DNA of 64,000 nucleotides from Hydractinia symbiolongicarpus (Eukaryota; Cnidaria; Hydrozoa; Anthoathecata; Hydractiniidae). Positions 1 to 12,704 of the stretch are shown in pieces (within the stretch, counting starts at the first letter, position 1; each line of letters begins with the position of its first letter). The notes under the pieces were generated by a model. The model ran no database searches. It was not told the DNA's origin and was given only the letters and a program-made list of their open reading frames with translations. The stretch is from positions 24,304,501 to 24,368,500 of the forward strand of contig NC_079880.1 of assembly GCF_029227915.1 (NCBI RefSeq). Reading direction: 5' to 3'. Made by a program: the position numbers and the translations under genes.

Positions 1-431
1 ATATTTGTGAGGCTAGCTATGTAAATATGCACATCTATCTATCTATATCTCTATGACCTCGTTGAGATCGTATTACTGCTGCTAAAGGAACAAGGAAAGG
101 CTATCAAAAGCAGGTGGCGCTGGCACGTCTGAAGTGTGCAAAAGTAATTGGAAATTCTTTAATGACTCCTTTTTTAATGATAACGTCGTACCGCGAAAAT
201 CAGTTAGTAGTGTAAGTCAACGAAGTCTTAATGACAGTGATGATTCTGCTATCGTAAAATGCTGGGAAACATTAAAGGTTGTTGCAGAGGGCGAATTGAA
301 AGATATGCTTAAGCTCAAAAGCTGCTTTCGGTGCAAAGTATGGAAGGCCAAAATTTGATTCTTCGTTGTAAGCATGTAGGAGAAGTAAAGTGTTTTTAAA
401 ATGCATTATATTTCATTTTGTAACATCTTAT

Positions 432-1046
432 CTACAGTTTTCCTGTCGATAAATATATTTGCATATAAAACGCATGTTTCCATCGCCAATCAACCTGTCT
501 CGCTGTCATAAAATAATTTGTGAGCTCTTGCCTGATCTCACCTGCTCTTATGCTTGCATGTCTGCATCGCGTAGGTGGTAAATTCATGAACGTATTTTCT
601 AAAACTTCTGAGCACAAATTTCGGTACTGGTACATAAGACTTTCATATGTTTCACCCGAGTCGAGGAATCACAATGACAGCAAGTCTTTCCTTTGCGAGA
701 ATAGTTTTTCGAAATCGTGTTGTAGCTTTCGTTATTTTCGGCTCAACTAAACTTAACAGTTACTATAAAAATAGTTACAAACATGTAGTTGTATATAGTT
801 TTTCGATATGTTATCATGATTGAGAATATTAGTGGGTACCTCAAATGCTTCTGTGTTAATACGGAGATATTTTCTGTAGTCGTGTTCATCACTGAAGCGA
901 ATTTTAGAAAGAATGTTGTGATATGCACTACGATAGCTTCTTCTACGTAACCAATCTTTAACCCATATCTTCCGTTTCCGATTTCTTTTTATATGGATTA
1001 CTTGAAGGCAGTAATTAAGAAATAATGTTATCGATTCTTCATCCAT
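432..1046 (-). pseudogene. PIF/Harbinger transposase remnant, internally deleted
   Basis: Two coding fragments lie in transposase order on the minus strand. The first runs from the ATG at 1046 to about 753. It starts MDEES and contains a basic patch (KRNRKRKIWVKDWLRRR) and the segment RSAYHNILSKIRFSDEHDY followed by RKYLRI, which resembles the N-terminal region of Harbinger nucleases. The second, about 650-432, has IRQELTNYF and VDWRWKHAF, which resemble the conserved Harbinger C-terminal end. The DDE core expected between them (about 200 residues) is absent, since only about 100 bp separate the fragments. This is a deletion derivative or decayed copy and cannot encode an active nuclease. Recognition is by motif only. 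Confidence 0.5.
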
Positions 1047-1070
1047 CACAACAAGGATAATACTCAATCA

Positions 1071-1457
1071 TTTATATTGCTCGTATTATTATTAGATGAA
1101 ATATTAGGAATAAAATGATATGAAAGTAAAAGAAATTATAACGATATTATAACAAATTATAAGTATATTGTAGAAAAATTATTACTGTGTTATGAAATAT
1201 TTTTATTGATATTATACAAGTGTATCATAGTCTTAAAAATAATTTTTGTTTTTATTAGAAGAAAATAATGGAACAACTTTACCCACAAGCCCTTGTTTTT
1301 CAAGAAAACAATAACTTTACTTAGCGAGTTTTTAACCAATCAGGAAAAACATTTCAACTTTTTACACGCTATTTCAGCCAATCAGAGACAAAAACACAGT
1401 TATTTGCACTGTAGAATTGAAAAATAAGTAAAAATTGCACTCGCTTCTCGATAGCAG
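1071..1457. other. AT-rich spacer
   Basis: No ORF or repeat that I can support. Very AT-rich between the Harbinger remnant and the MITE. Confidence 0.5.
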
Positions 1458-1757
1458 GGTCGGATCCAGCTGTAGGCGAAGAAGGCTGAAGCCTACATTG
1501 AGAATTTATTCAATTCTTTGTTTTTTTCTGTCATAAAAACAATTGTATTGTTTTCATTTTTTGACAACCTTAAAGCGATTTAAGGCATTTAGAGGGCTCT
1601 AAAAGCAGCATTGGCTTTCAGTAACGTTGGGAGGCTCACGACGCCCTCCAAACCTCCCAATTTTTTCTGGATTGAGCCTTAACTGGAGCAATACAACGCC
1701 TTGTTCACTTATTTAGAATTACTTAAGCCTACTTTTAAAAAATCTCTGGATCCGACC
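1458..1757. mobile_element. MITE, about 300 bp with 12-bp inverted termini
   Basis: The left end reads GGTCGGATCCAG (1458-1469) and the right end reads CTGGATCCGACC (1746-1757), an exact inverted pair. Inside the ends, the left GTAGGC and right GCCTAC motifs are also inverted. There is no coding capacity. It fits a non-autonomous DNA transposon. I could not define a target site duplication with certainty. Confidence 0.6.
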
Positions 1758-3992
1758 ATGCATAGAAAACAAAAATATAGCATATACTTCGTGTAATTTA
1801 GCCAATCATAGTGCAAGGAAAACTCTAACCATATGATAAGCATGCTTATCCATCCTTTGAAGGAAAATAAAGCAGTATTGAAGCGCAGCAGTCAAGTTGC
1901 TATGTTTACACACTATGTGTGTAGAAACGTTTATTATATAATTTAACGCACCTATTAGAATGAACCCAACTCAAATCTTCAGTAATTGCATGATTATAAA
2001 ACAAATATTATTTATTAAAAAGATATTGTAATTGTCAAGTAAATGTCACACTTGATAAACAAATCTTTTTATTCTGTCTGTTGCTTTTTCAAAACACAAT
2101 GGTAATGTCACGGGTAATTAAATTTCATGGTTCTCGTGTATAATATATTTGTTTAGCTTAGACTTTTTGCTTATGGGCTATTGGACTGTTGTCTACTTTA
2201 ATTCTGCTTTAAAATGTAACAAAAACTTCATTTTAAATTTATAATTTTTATCGAAAGAAAAAAGTTTATTTTATCTTTTTTTATTCTTTAATTCATTAAG
2301 TTTTACTGAATACTTTTATTGTTAGTGTAAATTTGCATAAATTAAAAGTTTTAAAAGAAAGTCAATGTAAGTAGTTTTTTTTATTCTGCTTTTTTCTCTT
2401 GAAAATTTTGTTTTTTAAAAAAGCCATTTACAATAAATTTATCATTCAAAATTCAACGGTGCTAGAAAAGGAAATCATAACCCAAAAATAAAACCATATT
2501 TTTTTTCGATTTTTAACAAAAATTAACATTTTGCTGAAATATCATGGTAGCGATTTCCATCTATTTGATAATCAGACCTGCCCGTAGTAGCTTTATCTGG
2601 TTTCATATAATTTGGTAAGTTCGGCAAGAAACACCTCTTGCCAACTGTGGAGCAATCTTCGCCTACTTTAGGTAAATTTACGGCAGTTCTCTGAAATCCC
2701 AATGCTAGTCAATTGTAACACAACCATTGCCTAATACAACCATTGACCGTAGCACCTGAAAATTTCGGCGAAAAAAAGCTGGCTCTTCTTCAACATAATT
2801 CTCTCTTTGTTATAGCTTTAGCTAAATAAAGACAGGGTGTACGTGTTTATTAATGGTGTAGTTTGATTACCGGGACATATTCCGTTTTTTAAATTCAAAG
2901 ATCTTACTTTTGATGTTTACTGGTAAGTACATCCAAAACCTACTTATCTAGACCCCATGAAAATTCTGCAAAAATGTTGTTAGGAAGATATATAGATACT
3001 TACTAATGATATATAGTTATTTATTTGTTATTATAGTAGTTATCTTAGTAAATTTTAGGATTTAAAAACCTGCAATGTGTTTTCTTTTGCTTAAGATTTA
3101 TGTTTTCGCTAACACAATATAATTTTGTTTGCTGGCTTTCCTGATTGTTTTTAACACTTCAATGTATACAGATTTTCGTTAGGTCATGTGGCTAGTCTTA
3201 TTTACTAAAACGAGACTTTTGTTTCCGTGTCTGCTTTTTGATAATTGTTCCTTTTTTTATGAAAATGAATATCGTTATTCTGTTTTTTAATGTCTTTACA
3301 AAACCTTTTGTTTACATTTGTGACCAGGCTCTACAAATCATGCGAGAAAAATATCCATTTTCATAAGACGAGAGTAATTTTCCTTGGACGACTTATTCTT
3401 TATATGTACTAATCGTATTTTGCAGGTTGTAATAAGAGTTAGTGTCTTTTTATTGTTGTCTACTTTCGATTTCAATTAATGAATTGAGTTAGCCATTTCT
3501 TTTGTTCTTACTTTTCCGTGCCCAAGTAGATTTTTATCTATAACACCAGACATAATGTAGCGACATGCACTCCTAACTTTTTTTTGTTAACGACTTATTT
3601 TCTCAATTTTTTAACCCCATCAGTTATTTCGCCTTTTTTAAGGCTGCGCAAATTGTTCCATTTGGTTGACATTATCGGAAGTGCAATTAACACATTTTCG
3701 ACGTTGATTTATTGTACACCTTCCAAGGCATAACATACCGGCTGCAGATTACTGGTCAAGGGATACTTTTTTAAGAAGTAGCTAAAAAAGAAACCATTTT
3801 TACAAAATTTTATGTCTAGGGTTGTTAAATAAAAGGTTATGACAACACTTAATTTTGTTAGCATGTTATTGCATACCATGACTGTTTCAGACATTTGCAT
3901 GCAAGTTAGAGTTTGTGATGACTCTATTTTATCTCATTGAAACTTTAAGACATCATGTTTCCATAAAATTACTTTGTTTTTGTCAAACTTCA
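1758..3992. other. intergenic, no gene seen
   Basis: AT-rich sequence with many homopolymer runs. A perfect 16-bp palindrome (GATAAGCATGCTTATC) lies at 1835-1850. No conserved coding signal was recognised. Confidence 0.5.
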
Positions 3993-6900
3993 TTAAACGT
4001 TAGTCTCTAAAAACTTTGCATCTTCGGAAGGTTCACTGTTCGTTTCGGAAACATTTTTACTGTTTATGTTGCAGCTGCAAGCATGCTCAATTGCAAGTAT
4101 ACCAAGACACACGAGCAAAGAGACTGCAAAAACAACTACTAAACCACCAAAATATTCCAATCCAAATGTTTGGTTGTTTTTGTCAAACGATTGACATTCT
4201 GGTTGGTAAAACCATTGTTTTGTCAATCGGTTAATTTCACCGTTCTCTTTAAACTTTAACATTGCTAAAGATATTTTTTTTTAAATTGATGACTTCTTCT
4301 GTACAGCAAATGCCAGCTCGCTTTCGTATTTATCATCAATAAATGTTTGTGTTGTGAAACAATATTTAGCCCGTGAAGTAACAGCTAAAACAAGTGCACT
4401 TTCTGTGATAAATGCATCAAGTTTTCTAAAAAGAGAGATATCGTTGATATTGCATCTTTTCAGTTTGCTGTTTATAGAGCTCTGTTCTATAAAATCGAAA
4501 TCCCCTTGTTGTTGCACGGGTAAATTTATTGTATTTTCTCGTATGTTTTTCATAACAATTTTTCTTACCCTGATAGTACAGCTTTCACACCTTCTTCTTC
4601 ACTGCTGACAGAATACGGTTTCATGAAGTGATAGACCCTCCGAAACCTATTTGAAGAGTGATATTGAAAGAAACTTTCTAAACTTGTACTTTTCACTGTT
4701 CCGAACGTGAACGCTGCGGTAGGTTTTAAGATCTATAAGCAAAAAAAGCTTCTGTTTATCAACGAGATTACGCATATAATCATTCGTGAAGGGATAAAAA
4801 ATAATAGTGTATTAAACTAGATTTAAGGCACTGAAAGTGAAGACTCGCCAACAGGATATGAACCAACCTGTCATACACGGAGAAGCAATAGTACATTAAA
4901 ATGCAAAATAACAGCTAGCTCACAACCGTGCTAGCTTCAACACAAGTATGAGTATGTTAACAGGTAACATTGGACGATGATAATAATAATAATAAGTAAT
5001 AACAAAAGAAAGCAAAAGTTAACATCATAATTTTCACATGTGTCAAGCATAACAATAGCTGCAACCCTCTTTAACCCTATTCGGTCCAGGGGGGGGGGGC
5101 GGATTCCGCCCCCTCTGACGTTTTTTTAATAACTCCTTAGTGCTTTGTTATATGGCTATGATGCTTACTGAGTTTCAATATTTATCTATGAGACACCTGC
5201 ATGCTAAATTTGTAGGTCCCATACCTTTCAGAGGCCTCTTGATATTGACCATTACTCGAAACTACCCCTAAAAATCTTTATGAAATCCTTATAATAGGGA
5301 AAATATAATAACTCCTGTTAAGATTATCCTTAGAACTTGAAGCTTGCAACAGAACTTTGATTTATCAAAAAGAATCATTTGGAATAATATGGACAAGTAG
5401 CTAATCCGATTTCCCGATTTTGTCGGATTTTACCCGAAAATCGAAAAAACGGATTTTCGGGCAAATTTTTGGCAATTTTTTATCCGATCCGTGTAAAAAA
5501 CGGAAGATATGTTAAATAACTTTTTATTGGCTTTCAGAAACTTCAACATTCATTGGTTAAGGATGGTAAAGCCTATTAAAAGTTCGGAGATATTTCGTCA
5601 ATATGTAAGAGAAGGTAGATAATTCGAGTTTAGTAAAAAGCCAGAATTTAGGTTTGCAACCTGAAATTGTGTTCGTTAGCTTAGACTTCTTCCCACATGC
5701 AGAGAATTACAATAAAATTAACAACAGTGAAGATAATAATACCTTTGGATCGATTATTCCCAAAAAGTCGTCCGTTTCCTGGTTATTGATTCCATTTGCC
5801 GTTAATTTTGCGGTGTACGTTGACATTATGACAGTCATGCAGACAGCAAAAGACAACGCTGATAGCCTTCCATGGCTGCTAACGGGATTTCGTCCTCCAA
5901 TATCGCGTTGGAATATTAAACCTGTTGTATATGAGAACACGTCTCTCCATGCAAAACGTTCTCCTGTCTTTAAAAGACGGACACTAACATTCTCAAATAA
6001 AAACAACATAATGTGAAGTAGTATGCTGGAAATAATTATCACCACGAGTAGAATATTATCCAGAGGTTCTAAAAACTCATAGTTGATGAACGATAACTTT
6101 TCCAGTGTAGTTCGCCGGATTATGGAAATATAAGTGTATTGAAAGCTTTCTGAAAAATCAACAACCTTACTTCTTTCAGCAGTTGGTGTAATTCCTTGTA
6201 TGCCAATATCTGCGTTGTCAGAATAAACCTCATTGATAATTCCATCCCATGTGCCATTATTGAAGCCTCCAAATAATCCATCCTCTGCTATATAAAGTTC
6301 AAACTTAACCTTCCATTCATTAGAAATTAACTTTAGTAGATCCACTGCCATACCGGAGCAGCAAGCATCATTCCATTTTGTATCATTTTCAGTTATGTCA
6401 GGAACAAGGCATGGTACACCAACTACGCAAATGTCATTCACTGGCTGAAATGGCAGCACAATGCAATACGGAGCATACTGAATGCTTGCAACCCTCCACG
6501 TCTCTTTCAGAAGTGGTATTCGTGAGTAAGAACTTTTCTTTCCGTCGTAGGTTGTATTGAACATTGGTAAGATTTCAAATCTAAAAACAAAACCAGTTTT
6601 TGTTCTACAGTTTAAACTTAAAATTCACTGATTCTTTTATATCTTATTCTGATGATAAAATATTAGAATAACTGTACTCAGACCAATGAGAAACGGTTCG
6701 GGGACATCATATTAGCATTTTCTCTACTTTTTATTTGATGCACTTTATGGAATTATGTAAACAAAGTAGCCAGTTACTCACATATTATTTAAGTCAGATT
6801 CCTGTAGAAACTCTGCAACATTTTCAGTATCTAATACTATATCATTATCCTCGCTGTTTGGAAGATTAATCAAGTTAAATTTGCTGTACATCATTTCCAT

Positions 6901-9900
6901 TCCTCTAAGGACCTGTACTGGTATGCCTGTTGTAAGAATTAAAACTTCTTTTATTTCATAGTGCAGCATTCTCTCTAATACTACATTAGCATCCAGTGCA
7001 GATAATAGAAGCAACACTATCTCAGTTCCTTCAAGAAGCTGTGGTAAATTACTTAGTACTTGATCCTTATACATTGAATTACAGGTACATTTCAGCTTAC
7101 TTTTCTTCAAGTTGGAACGTAATGTGCTTATAATTGTGCTATTACAATCTCTGTATGCGATAATCAACAGCCGTGTTATGGAAAAATCCTTCATAATGCT
7201 TTTCAACTCCTCACTATTCCTTGTATGATAAGATGCAGTATGTTCCTGCTGATTGCTTTTTTCCTAAAAGAGAATAAACGAATAGGAAAGTTCTGCTCAA
7301 CTTACTTGGCATGAAAAATTCCCCTTAAGCTACGTAAGTTCTAAAATAATCACAAAAAGTAAATTCGAGTGCTGATGGAGATGTCTTTACACAAACAATG
7401 CAATCTTGTTAAAGTTGTAGAATCTAGTATGTATTATGTAATATTTTAGGTATTATTATTTATCTTCTTCCTTTTTAGCCCCTAAATGTCCTGTTATTTA
7501 TAAGGATCTTGTAAAGGGGGTGCATTTAAAGCTTGCATTTGAGCTACGGATGCAATCCAAGCAAAACAGCCGCTCAGAAGCAGAACGCTAAGCAGAAAGG
7601 TTTGATTCACACAGTCTCTGGCATAACTTAGCCGGGAATTCACTAGAAGTAAATACTGTACAAGGCTACCAGTCAATTAAATCTGAGGAACAAAATTATT
7701 TACGGACCTTTCATCACAAATTATTTTTCAGAAACATGTTTTGGTAGAAAAATTAGTCGAATGGCCAAACAACATGCATACGCAACATCTGATCCTACGA
7801 TGCAAGTAAGTGTTTCTTTACACTGACCATACAGTAATGATTACTGTCAGAATTGTGTTACATTTTTAAGACAATAATTATTGACCTTTTTTCATTATTT
7901 ATCATTATTGTATCACCTACCTTGATAAAATCAGCTGAAATTTATGTCGAAAGTTAAAAAAGTTAAAAAAAATTGTAAAAATGCATATGCCAAAATTTTT
8001 ACCAACAACATCACAATTCTTCGTGGCTTGCAGGTCTGAAGAAATACTTTAGGAATATGGTAGCCAGATAAAAATACATGAGAAAAAGTAAAAAAATAAT
8101 ATTTTTAGGGGATTAAATAGGGTCTTTTGTGATAGCAGCATTTCCTTTTTAAAGTTCTTGTTTATATAAACTTTGTCTAGACTTCTACAATAGCACCTAG
8201 AAAACAGGCTTTATAAAGATGTTTTGTATTTTATAAAGCTTTTATTTAAAGTTTTGTTTAGTTTAAAACAAATTATTTGATTTAAGAAAAACTTATTGGT
8301 TTAGTAATATTTAATTTTTAGATGAAATAAATTTTGCCATGCGTTTTTGCTCAACGGAAATCCGTTATATGCCATAACCATTTCAATCTATCGTGACTTG
8401 TTTTAAACCACATGGAATTCAAATGTTATGTTCTGATTAAGTACATGGACACACTCACAGTCTTTTGTATATTTTTGTCTGTTTCATCTTAAAGTTTTAA
8501 TTATTCCCGCCTTTTTAATAAAATTAACAACAGACCGTTTATAAAGAAAAAACTGCAAAAGATTTAATAAAGTTTCTGACAATAGATTCTTTCAGGGATC
8601 CTACTACGTAGTAAATAAATAATTTACAGTTAGGAAATAAAGAATTCAGATCACGAATTTACTGTCAAAGATAAAATCTTTTTGATAATATTTCTGTTTT
8701 AAAACAGCTTTTCATGTACAAAAAGGCCTGGCATTAATTTGTAGATTTTGTCTCTTGTCGCCATTACACAACCTTCATAACAGCCATTATACGATTGTTT
8801 ATATAATTTGTGTACAGTCTCTGATTCGTGATTAAAATTTTTATGATATATCTTACTCGCTTGCGGATCAGAATTTTTAAGAGTAACACATTGAGAACCA
8901 TTGAAGAAGTGGTACTTTTGTGCCAGAGATCGAACACACATAGCTACTGCAGCTTTTGTATCATTAACAATAAATAATGTTAACCAGCTCATTTATTAAT
9001 GCTCATTGTGAGGGAGTCAAATATAATAACGATCTGCGAAATATGTACGGCCGGCCACAATCTGATAACCAAAAATGTAAGAAGTACGGTCCCGCGGATT
9101 TCTCGACTTCTCGAATAAAAGCCATTGTCTGTTTGTCGATTAAAATCTGTCCGTGATAACTGAGAAGATTTATTATTTCCCACTCGTCGTTTAGTTACCA
9201 ATATTTTCCATGATATTTATAATACATTTGGATTCATTTGTAACATTTTAACGACCCTGTAGAACAGTCTAAAATTGACAAGACTTTATAAGGGACTAAT
9301 CGGTGGCCTGTGTATACATGCACGAGTTTGCCCGTCCTTTATATACCTCGTTTTATGTGTCTTGCTACTGCGGTTACCATTTTGCGCAGAGACAGACAGA
9401 CGACGGATAATAATTATAGTTTCTTAACTGTTTGTCTAACCTCTTACTTTAAGATATTTCTAGTTTTACAAAAATGCAGTATTCAGAAACTACTTTTCTG
9501 CCGTTTCACATTCATTCTGTTTGTTTACATTTTCTTTAGCTAGTTAGCTATCCAGTAATTTCTGACAGCAAGTTAAATAGCTAAACACAAATACAGGGAG
9601 TATTTGTGTTTAGCTAAAGAATTTAAGTGATATTTCTGGAGCATAACTATGCTGATGCAGTCCTTACAACGTTGATCTTACTACAAGTCCTCGTCATACT
9701 CAATAATTTGAATGCTGTTGGTGACAAAAACAGGAACTTTATAATTTCAAAGGGAATTTGAAGATATCGACAACATTAAATACATCCCAATGAATATTGA
9801 AAAAGTTGCAGTAAGGTGTAGGGCATACAGTTATTCATTTTACTATTAAATTGTAAGAATTTTCATGTAAACATTACATAAAACAATTTAAACTTTCGTT

Positions 9901-10209
9901 ACTTACCTTTAGTACATCCAGTGTAATTATGTTTCTATTTAGTCCACCAAATGCGTCCAAAATATTTTTATGTCGTTTATCGACCACATATATATACTCA
10001 GAATTTGATTTGTGATGTTTTGTGTAAAAATCGAAAATCGATATTATTCCATCAGAGACGTTAACCAGAGATGTGTCTATAGTGCTCGTATTACACGACG
10101 GGTACTGTGTATTGTTACCACGCGTTATAAAAATTGCTTTTTCCCTACTAAACAGGATTTGCGTAATTACTAGCGCGGTTGCTTGAATTACGTTCTTTAT
10201 ATCAAACAT
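3993..10209 (-). CDS. NMDA-like ionotropic glutamate receptor (possible pseudogene; 5' exons uncertain)
   Basis: Ligand-gated cation channel subunit of the plasma membrane. Four exons join in phase: 7263-6782 (amino-terminal domain, lobe-2-like), 6580-5743, 4732-4570 and 4486-3993. Exon 6580-5743 encodes S1 with DGLFGGFNNGTWDG and PTAERSKVVDFS, whose Arg is the conserved agonist-binding Arg. It continues with M1, a pore loop (GLIFQRDIGGRNP) and M3 with STYTAKLTANG, the counterpart of the SYTANLAAF gate. Exon 4732-4570 gives FTFGTVKSTSLESFF. The last exon has DAFITESALVL (acidic binding residue), WFYQPEC and M4. A further exon at 10209-9907 starts with ATG and a hydrophobic leader and ends at a good donor. 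An ORF at 8990-8699 may be another amino-terminal exon, but its phase does not join cleanly. In the last exon, TAA at 4283-4281 interrupts the frame just before M4. The pore and the Cys after the S2 Trp favour the NMDA-like branch. Confidence 0.82.
5081..5600. repeat. dispersed repeat, copy 1 (second copy near 48.35 kb)
   Basis: Starts with a run of 11 or so G and GCGGATTCCGCCCCC, then GGCTATGATGCTTAC, ACACCTGCATG, GATTATCCTTAGAA and a TTGGCTTTCAGAAA-type end. The same ordered motifs occur at 48345-48870 with moderate divergence. It sits in the intron of the glutamate receptor between exons 5743 and 4732. No coding capacity. Confidence 0.5.
9301..9420 (-). repeat. short interspersed repeat, GACAGACAGAC family, copy 1
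   Basis: Contains GCTACTGCGGTTACCATTTTG followed by CAGAGACAGACAGACGACGG and a TATAATTAT-like end. Related copies lie at 12581-12704 and 59343-59475 (opposite orientation) and at 49406-49515 (same orientation). Non-coding. Confidence 0.6.
9578..9616. repeat. perfect 17-bp hairpin with 5-nt loop
   Basis: The arm TAGCTAAACACAAATAC (9578-9594) and its exact reverse complement (9600-9616) are separated by AGGGA. A second perfect 17-bp hairpin of unrelated sequence lies at 25633-25672. Confidence 0.8.
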
Positions 10210-12580
10210 GTTATGTGACCCTCCTTAACGCTATTTACGCTATTGCTGTTGATCCAAATGCGAAAAACAGGACGGCTTGTAGATAAATTCACAGTTTTGA
10301 GTCGTTCCTCAAATCTACTTTTCTAGATAAAATATTTAAATTGAATTTTCGAAAACATTGTCTGTTACAAAACAAGTTGATCGTATATATATGTTATCTA
10401 CAAACTGGAGACAATCCTTAACAGCAGGATTTAATCTGTTATTGGCTAGACGAATTTTGAATGCATAATCTTTGATAATTCTTCACGATTTGTTTCGTTT
10501 TTTTATCTTTTTGTCCTTTATTTACATCAGCCTTTTATTTAATTTACTTATTACTTGTAAAGGTTAAAATAGATAGACCAATTCTTTTACTGAATTTTGA
10601 GTTTCAAAACTTAAAGTTCCTTATATCTGTATAAAAATAATTATTTGGTTTTAGGAAAGTTTTTATATAGACAATTTGTTTTGGCCGTCCCATATCAAAT
10701 ACAGTTGTATCAAGTACGTTTTGAGCTTCTTTCATATGCTAATACGCGAAGTAGCTACAAATCAGACTGGTTTCTTTATCTTTTAATGTTTAAATGTTTC
10801 TTTAACGACGTGAAAGGACATGTCGAAGTACCAGTATGAGCTATGGATGTAAACGTTGAAGGGGTTCAGAGTATTGGAATTTAAGAATTGTGTCGCCTAT
10901 TTGAACCATGTGCCATGCTAAGCCGTACTCAGAAATGGTTTGCTTTGCATAAATAGTTTGAGGAACATGTAGTTAATTTACTGCTTTTAACTTTAGTTTC
11001 TTGCTGTGAAAACTTCTCTGTTTTAAGATGTCGTTTTATAATACCCTCAACAACTGACAGCGGAGACACCCGAAAGTGGATCATATAAAAGGATCCTTGT
11101 AAGTAGTTTGTTCATTTTTGCTTAAGACCGTTTAATTTTATAACATTTTCACGGCCAAAAATACAAAAATTTGTATCACCTCGCAAAGGTGCTTGAAACA
11201 AAATCCTTTACGTATGAGGCACTTGTCTATTGCGGAAACTTAATTCGGGTCTTAAAGGTATTCGTTAAAGGAGAAGTTTCAAGCGAAACTGTGGGGTAAA
11301 TTATTGTCTCTCTCATTCAAAAAGTGCAAAACTACTGGAGAAAGCATGCTCATACAGAGAATAACAACTTCAACGCCCCAACCATTGCCTCAAAATACCC
11401 GTGCCCTTGTAGCGAGTGTTCGAGCATTATCATTGGAAATCTATCAGTAAGGCGAGTGATTCAAATTTCGGAAGGCCACATTTCCATGAACCGTAATTGA
11501 AGAATAATGATCTAACAAAAAAATGCCCAACTATTTTATTCTGTCGCTAACAACATCCAAGAATGCGCCTAAGTTTACAAAAAAAACAAGTAACACTCCT
11601 GGAGGTTGGTAAATTCGTAGATATCTTTCAAAGAAATGGGCGGATGAGGTGATGGTATGTATCATGCCAGTTTGATGTAAAAGCATTCACTCCGTAAAAA
11701 CTTTAAAACCTGCGAGTCAATCAATCATAAAATGACCAATTATTTTCATTCTGAATGCACTTAATTAATTATCTATAACTCAATTGTTCTCTAATTTGTG
11801 CAAACAAAGTTTTCTGCTGTCTACTTCAATAATTCTCGAGATGTTCGATTACATATTGCAAAAAGAACTGGTTTCACTTGTAAACGTCCACAGTAGGTAG
11901 AGCTCATTTTTTGGGGCGTAAGTTTACCTTGAGAAACAACCTTCAGACATTCTACCCACTGTATTCGCTTTTGCCGCTAGCAAAATTAACGACCTCATAA
12001 GTCACTCTTTTTTATATAGATTTCATACCAACTTCAGCGTGACTCAATGAAACTATAAATTTGTGTGAGAGGACCTCTCAAACAACACTAATTGAAATTT
12101 CTCTTACTACGCTAATTGAAATAATCTCCCCGCTATCATAAGTACCTTAGCGTGAAAATAAGTGTGTGATGCATATATATTGATATTTTTCATAGATACC
12201 GAAACTTCTATCGATTTTAAATCACAACTACTAACCTGTTTTTGTTAGCTCAAAATTCTCTACATTACCATTAAACCTGACTTGGAAAGGATTGTTTTTC
12301 AACATTTGGCAAATTTGCAACCTAAAGATTTTTTGCGGCAGAGATTTTCATAGTCCAAGTGATGTTACGTTTTCATCTTCATTTTCTAGTTAAACGTTTT
12401 ATTAATTTTGTAAAACTTGCTTTTTCTAATCCAAATAGAAACAACAAAATGAGAAAACTAGTGACCCGATTGGCGAGAGTCCACGAACTTATGGTCATCC
12501 ACATGAATACTTGTAATGAGCCATTCGGACCAAATGTCGTGAGATAAAAAAAATATCTAATTGTGTTGATGCAGTTTTCT
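10210..12580. other. intergenic, no gene seen
   Basis: Upstream of the glutamate receptor first exon. Only short non-conserved ORFs. It may hold the receptor promoter, but no specific element could be named. Confidence 0.5.
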
Positions 12581-12704
12581 AAATCTACCCGTATACGTCT
12601 CTCTGTCTGTCACGCAAAATGGTACCGCAAGTAGTGAGAGGCACGCAATGTATAAAAAAACGGGCGAAGCCGTGGATTTTCCACGGGCCACCGACTAGTT
12701 TTAG
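12581..12704 (+). repeat. short interspersed repeat, GACAGACAGAC family, copy 2
   Basis: Starts ACCCGTATACGTCT, then CTGTCTGTCACGCAAAATGGTA, and ends CCGTGGATTTTCCACGGGC plus ACCGACTAGTTTTAG. This matches the copy at 59343-59475 end to end. The internal CCGTGGATTTTCCACGG is itself a hairpin. Confidence 0.65.

Noticed and set aside
4261-4301. A 40-nt intron removing the receptor stop codon
   Set aside because: Too short for a normal intron here, would delete conserved S2 residues and would shift the frame.
7494-7676. Minus-strand ORF inside the receptor as an additional exon
   Set aside because: No similarity to the amino-terminal domain and no acceptor/donor pair in phase with neighbours.
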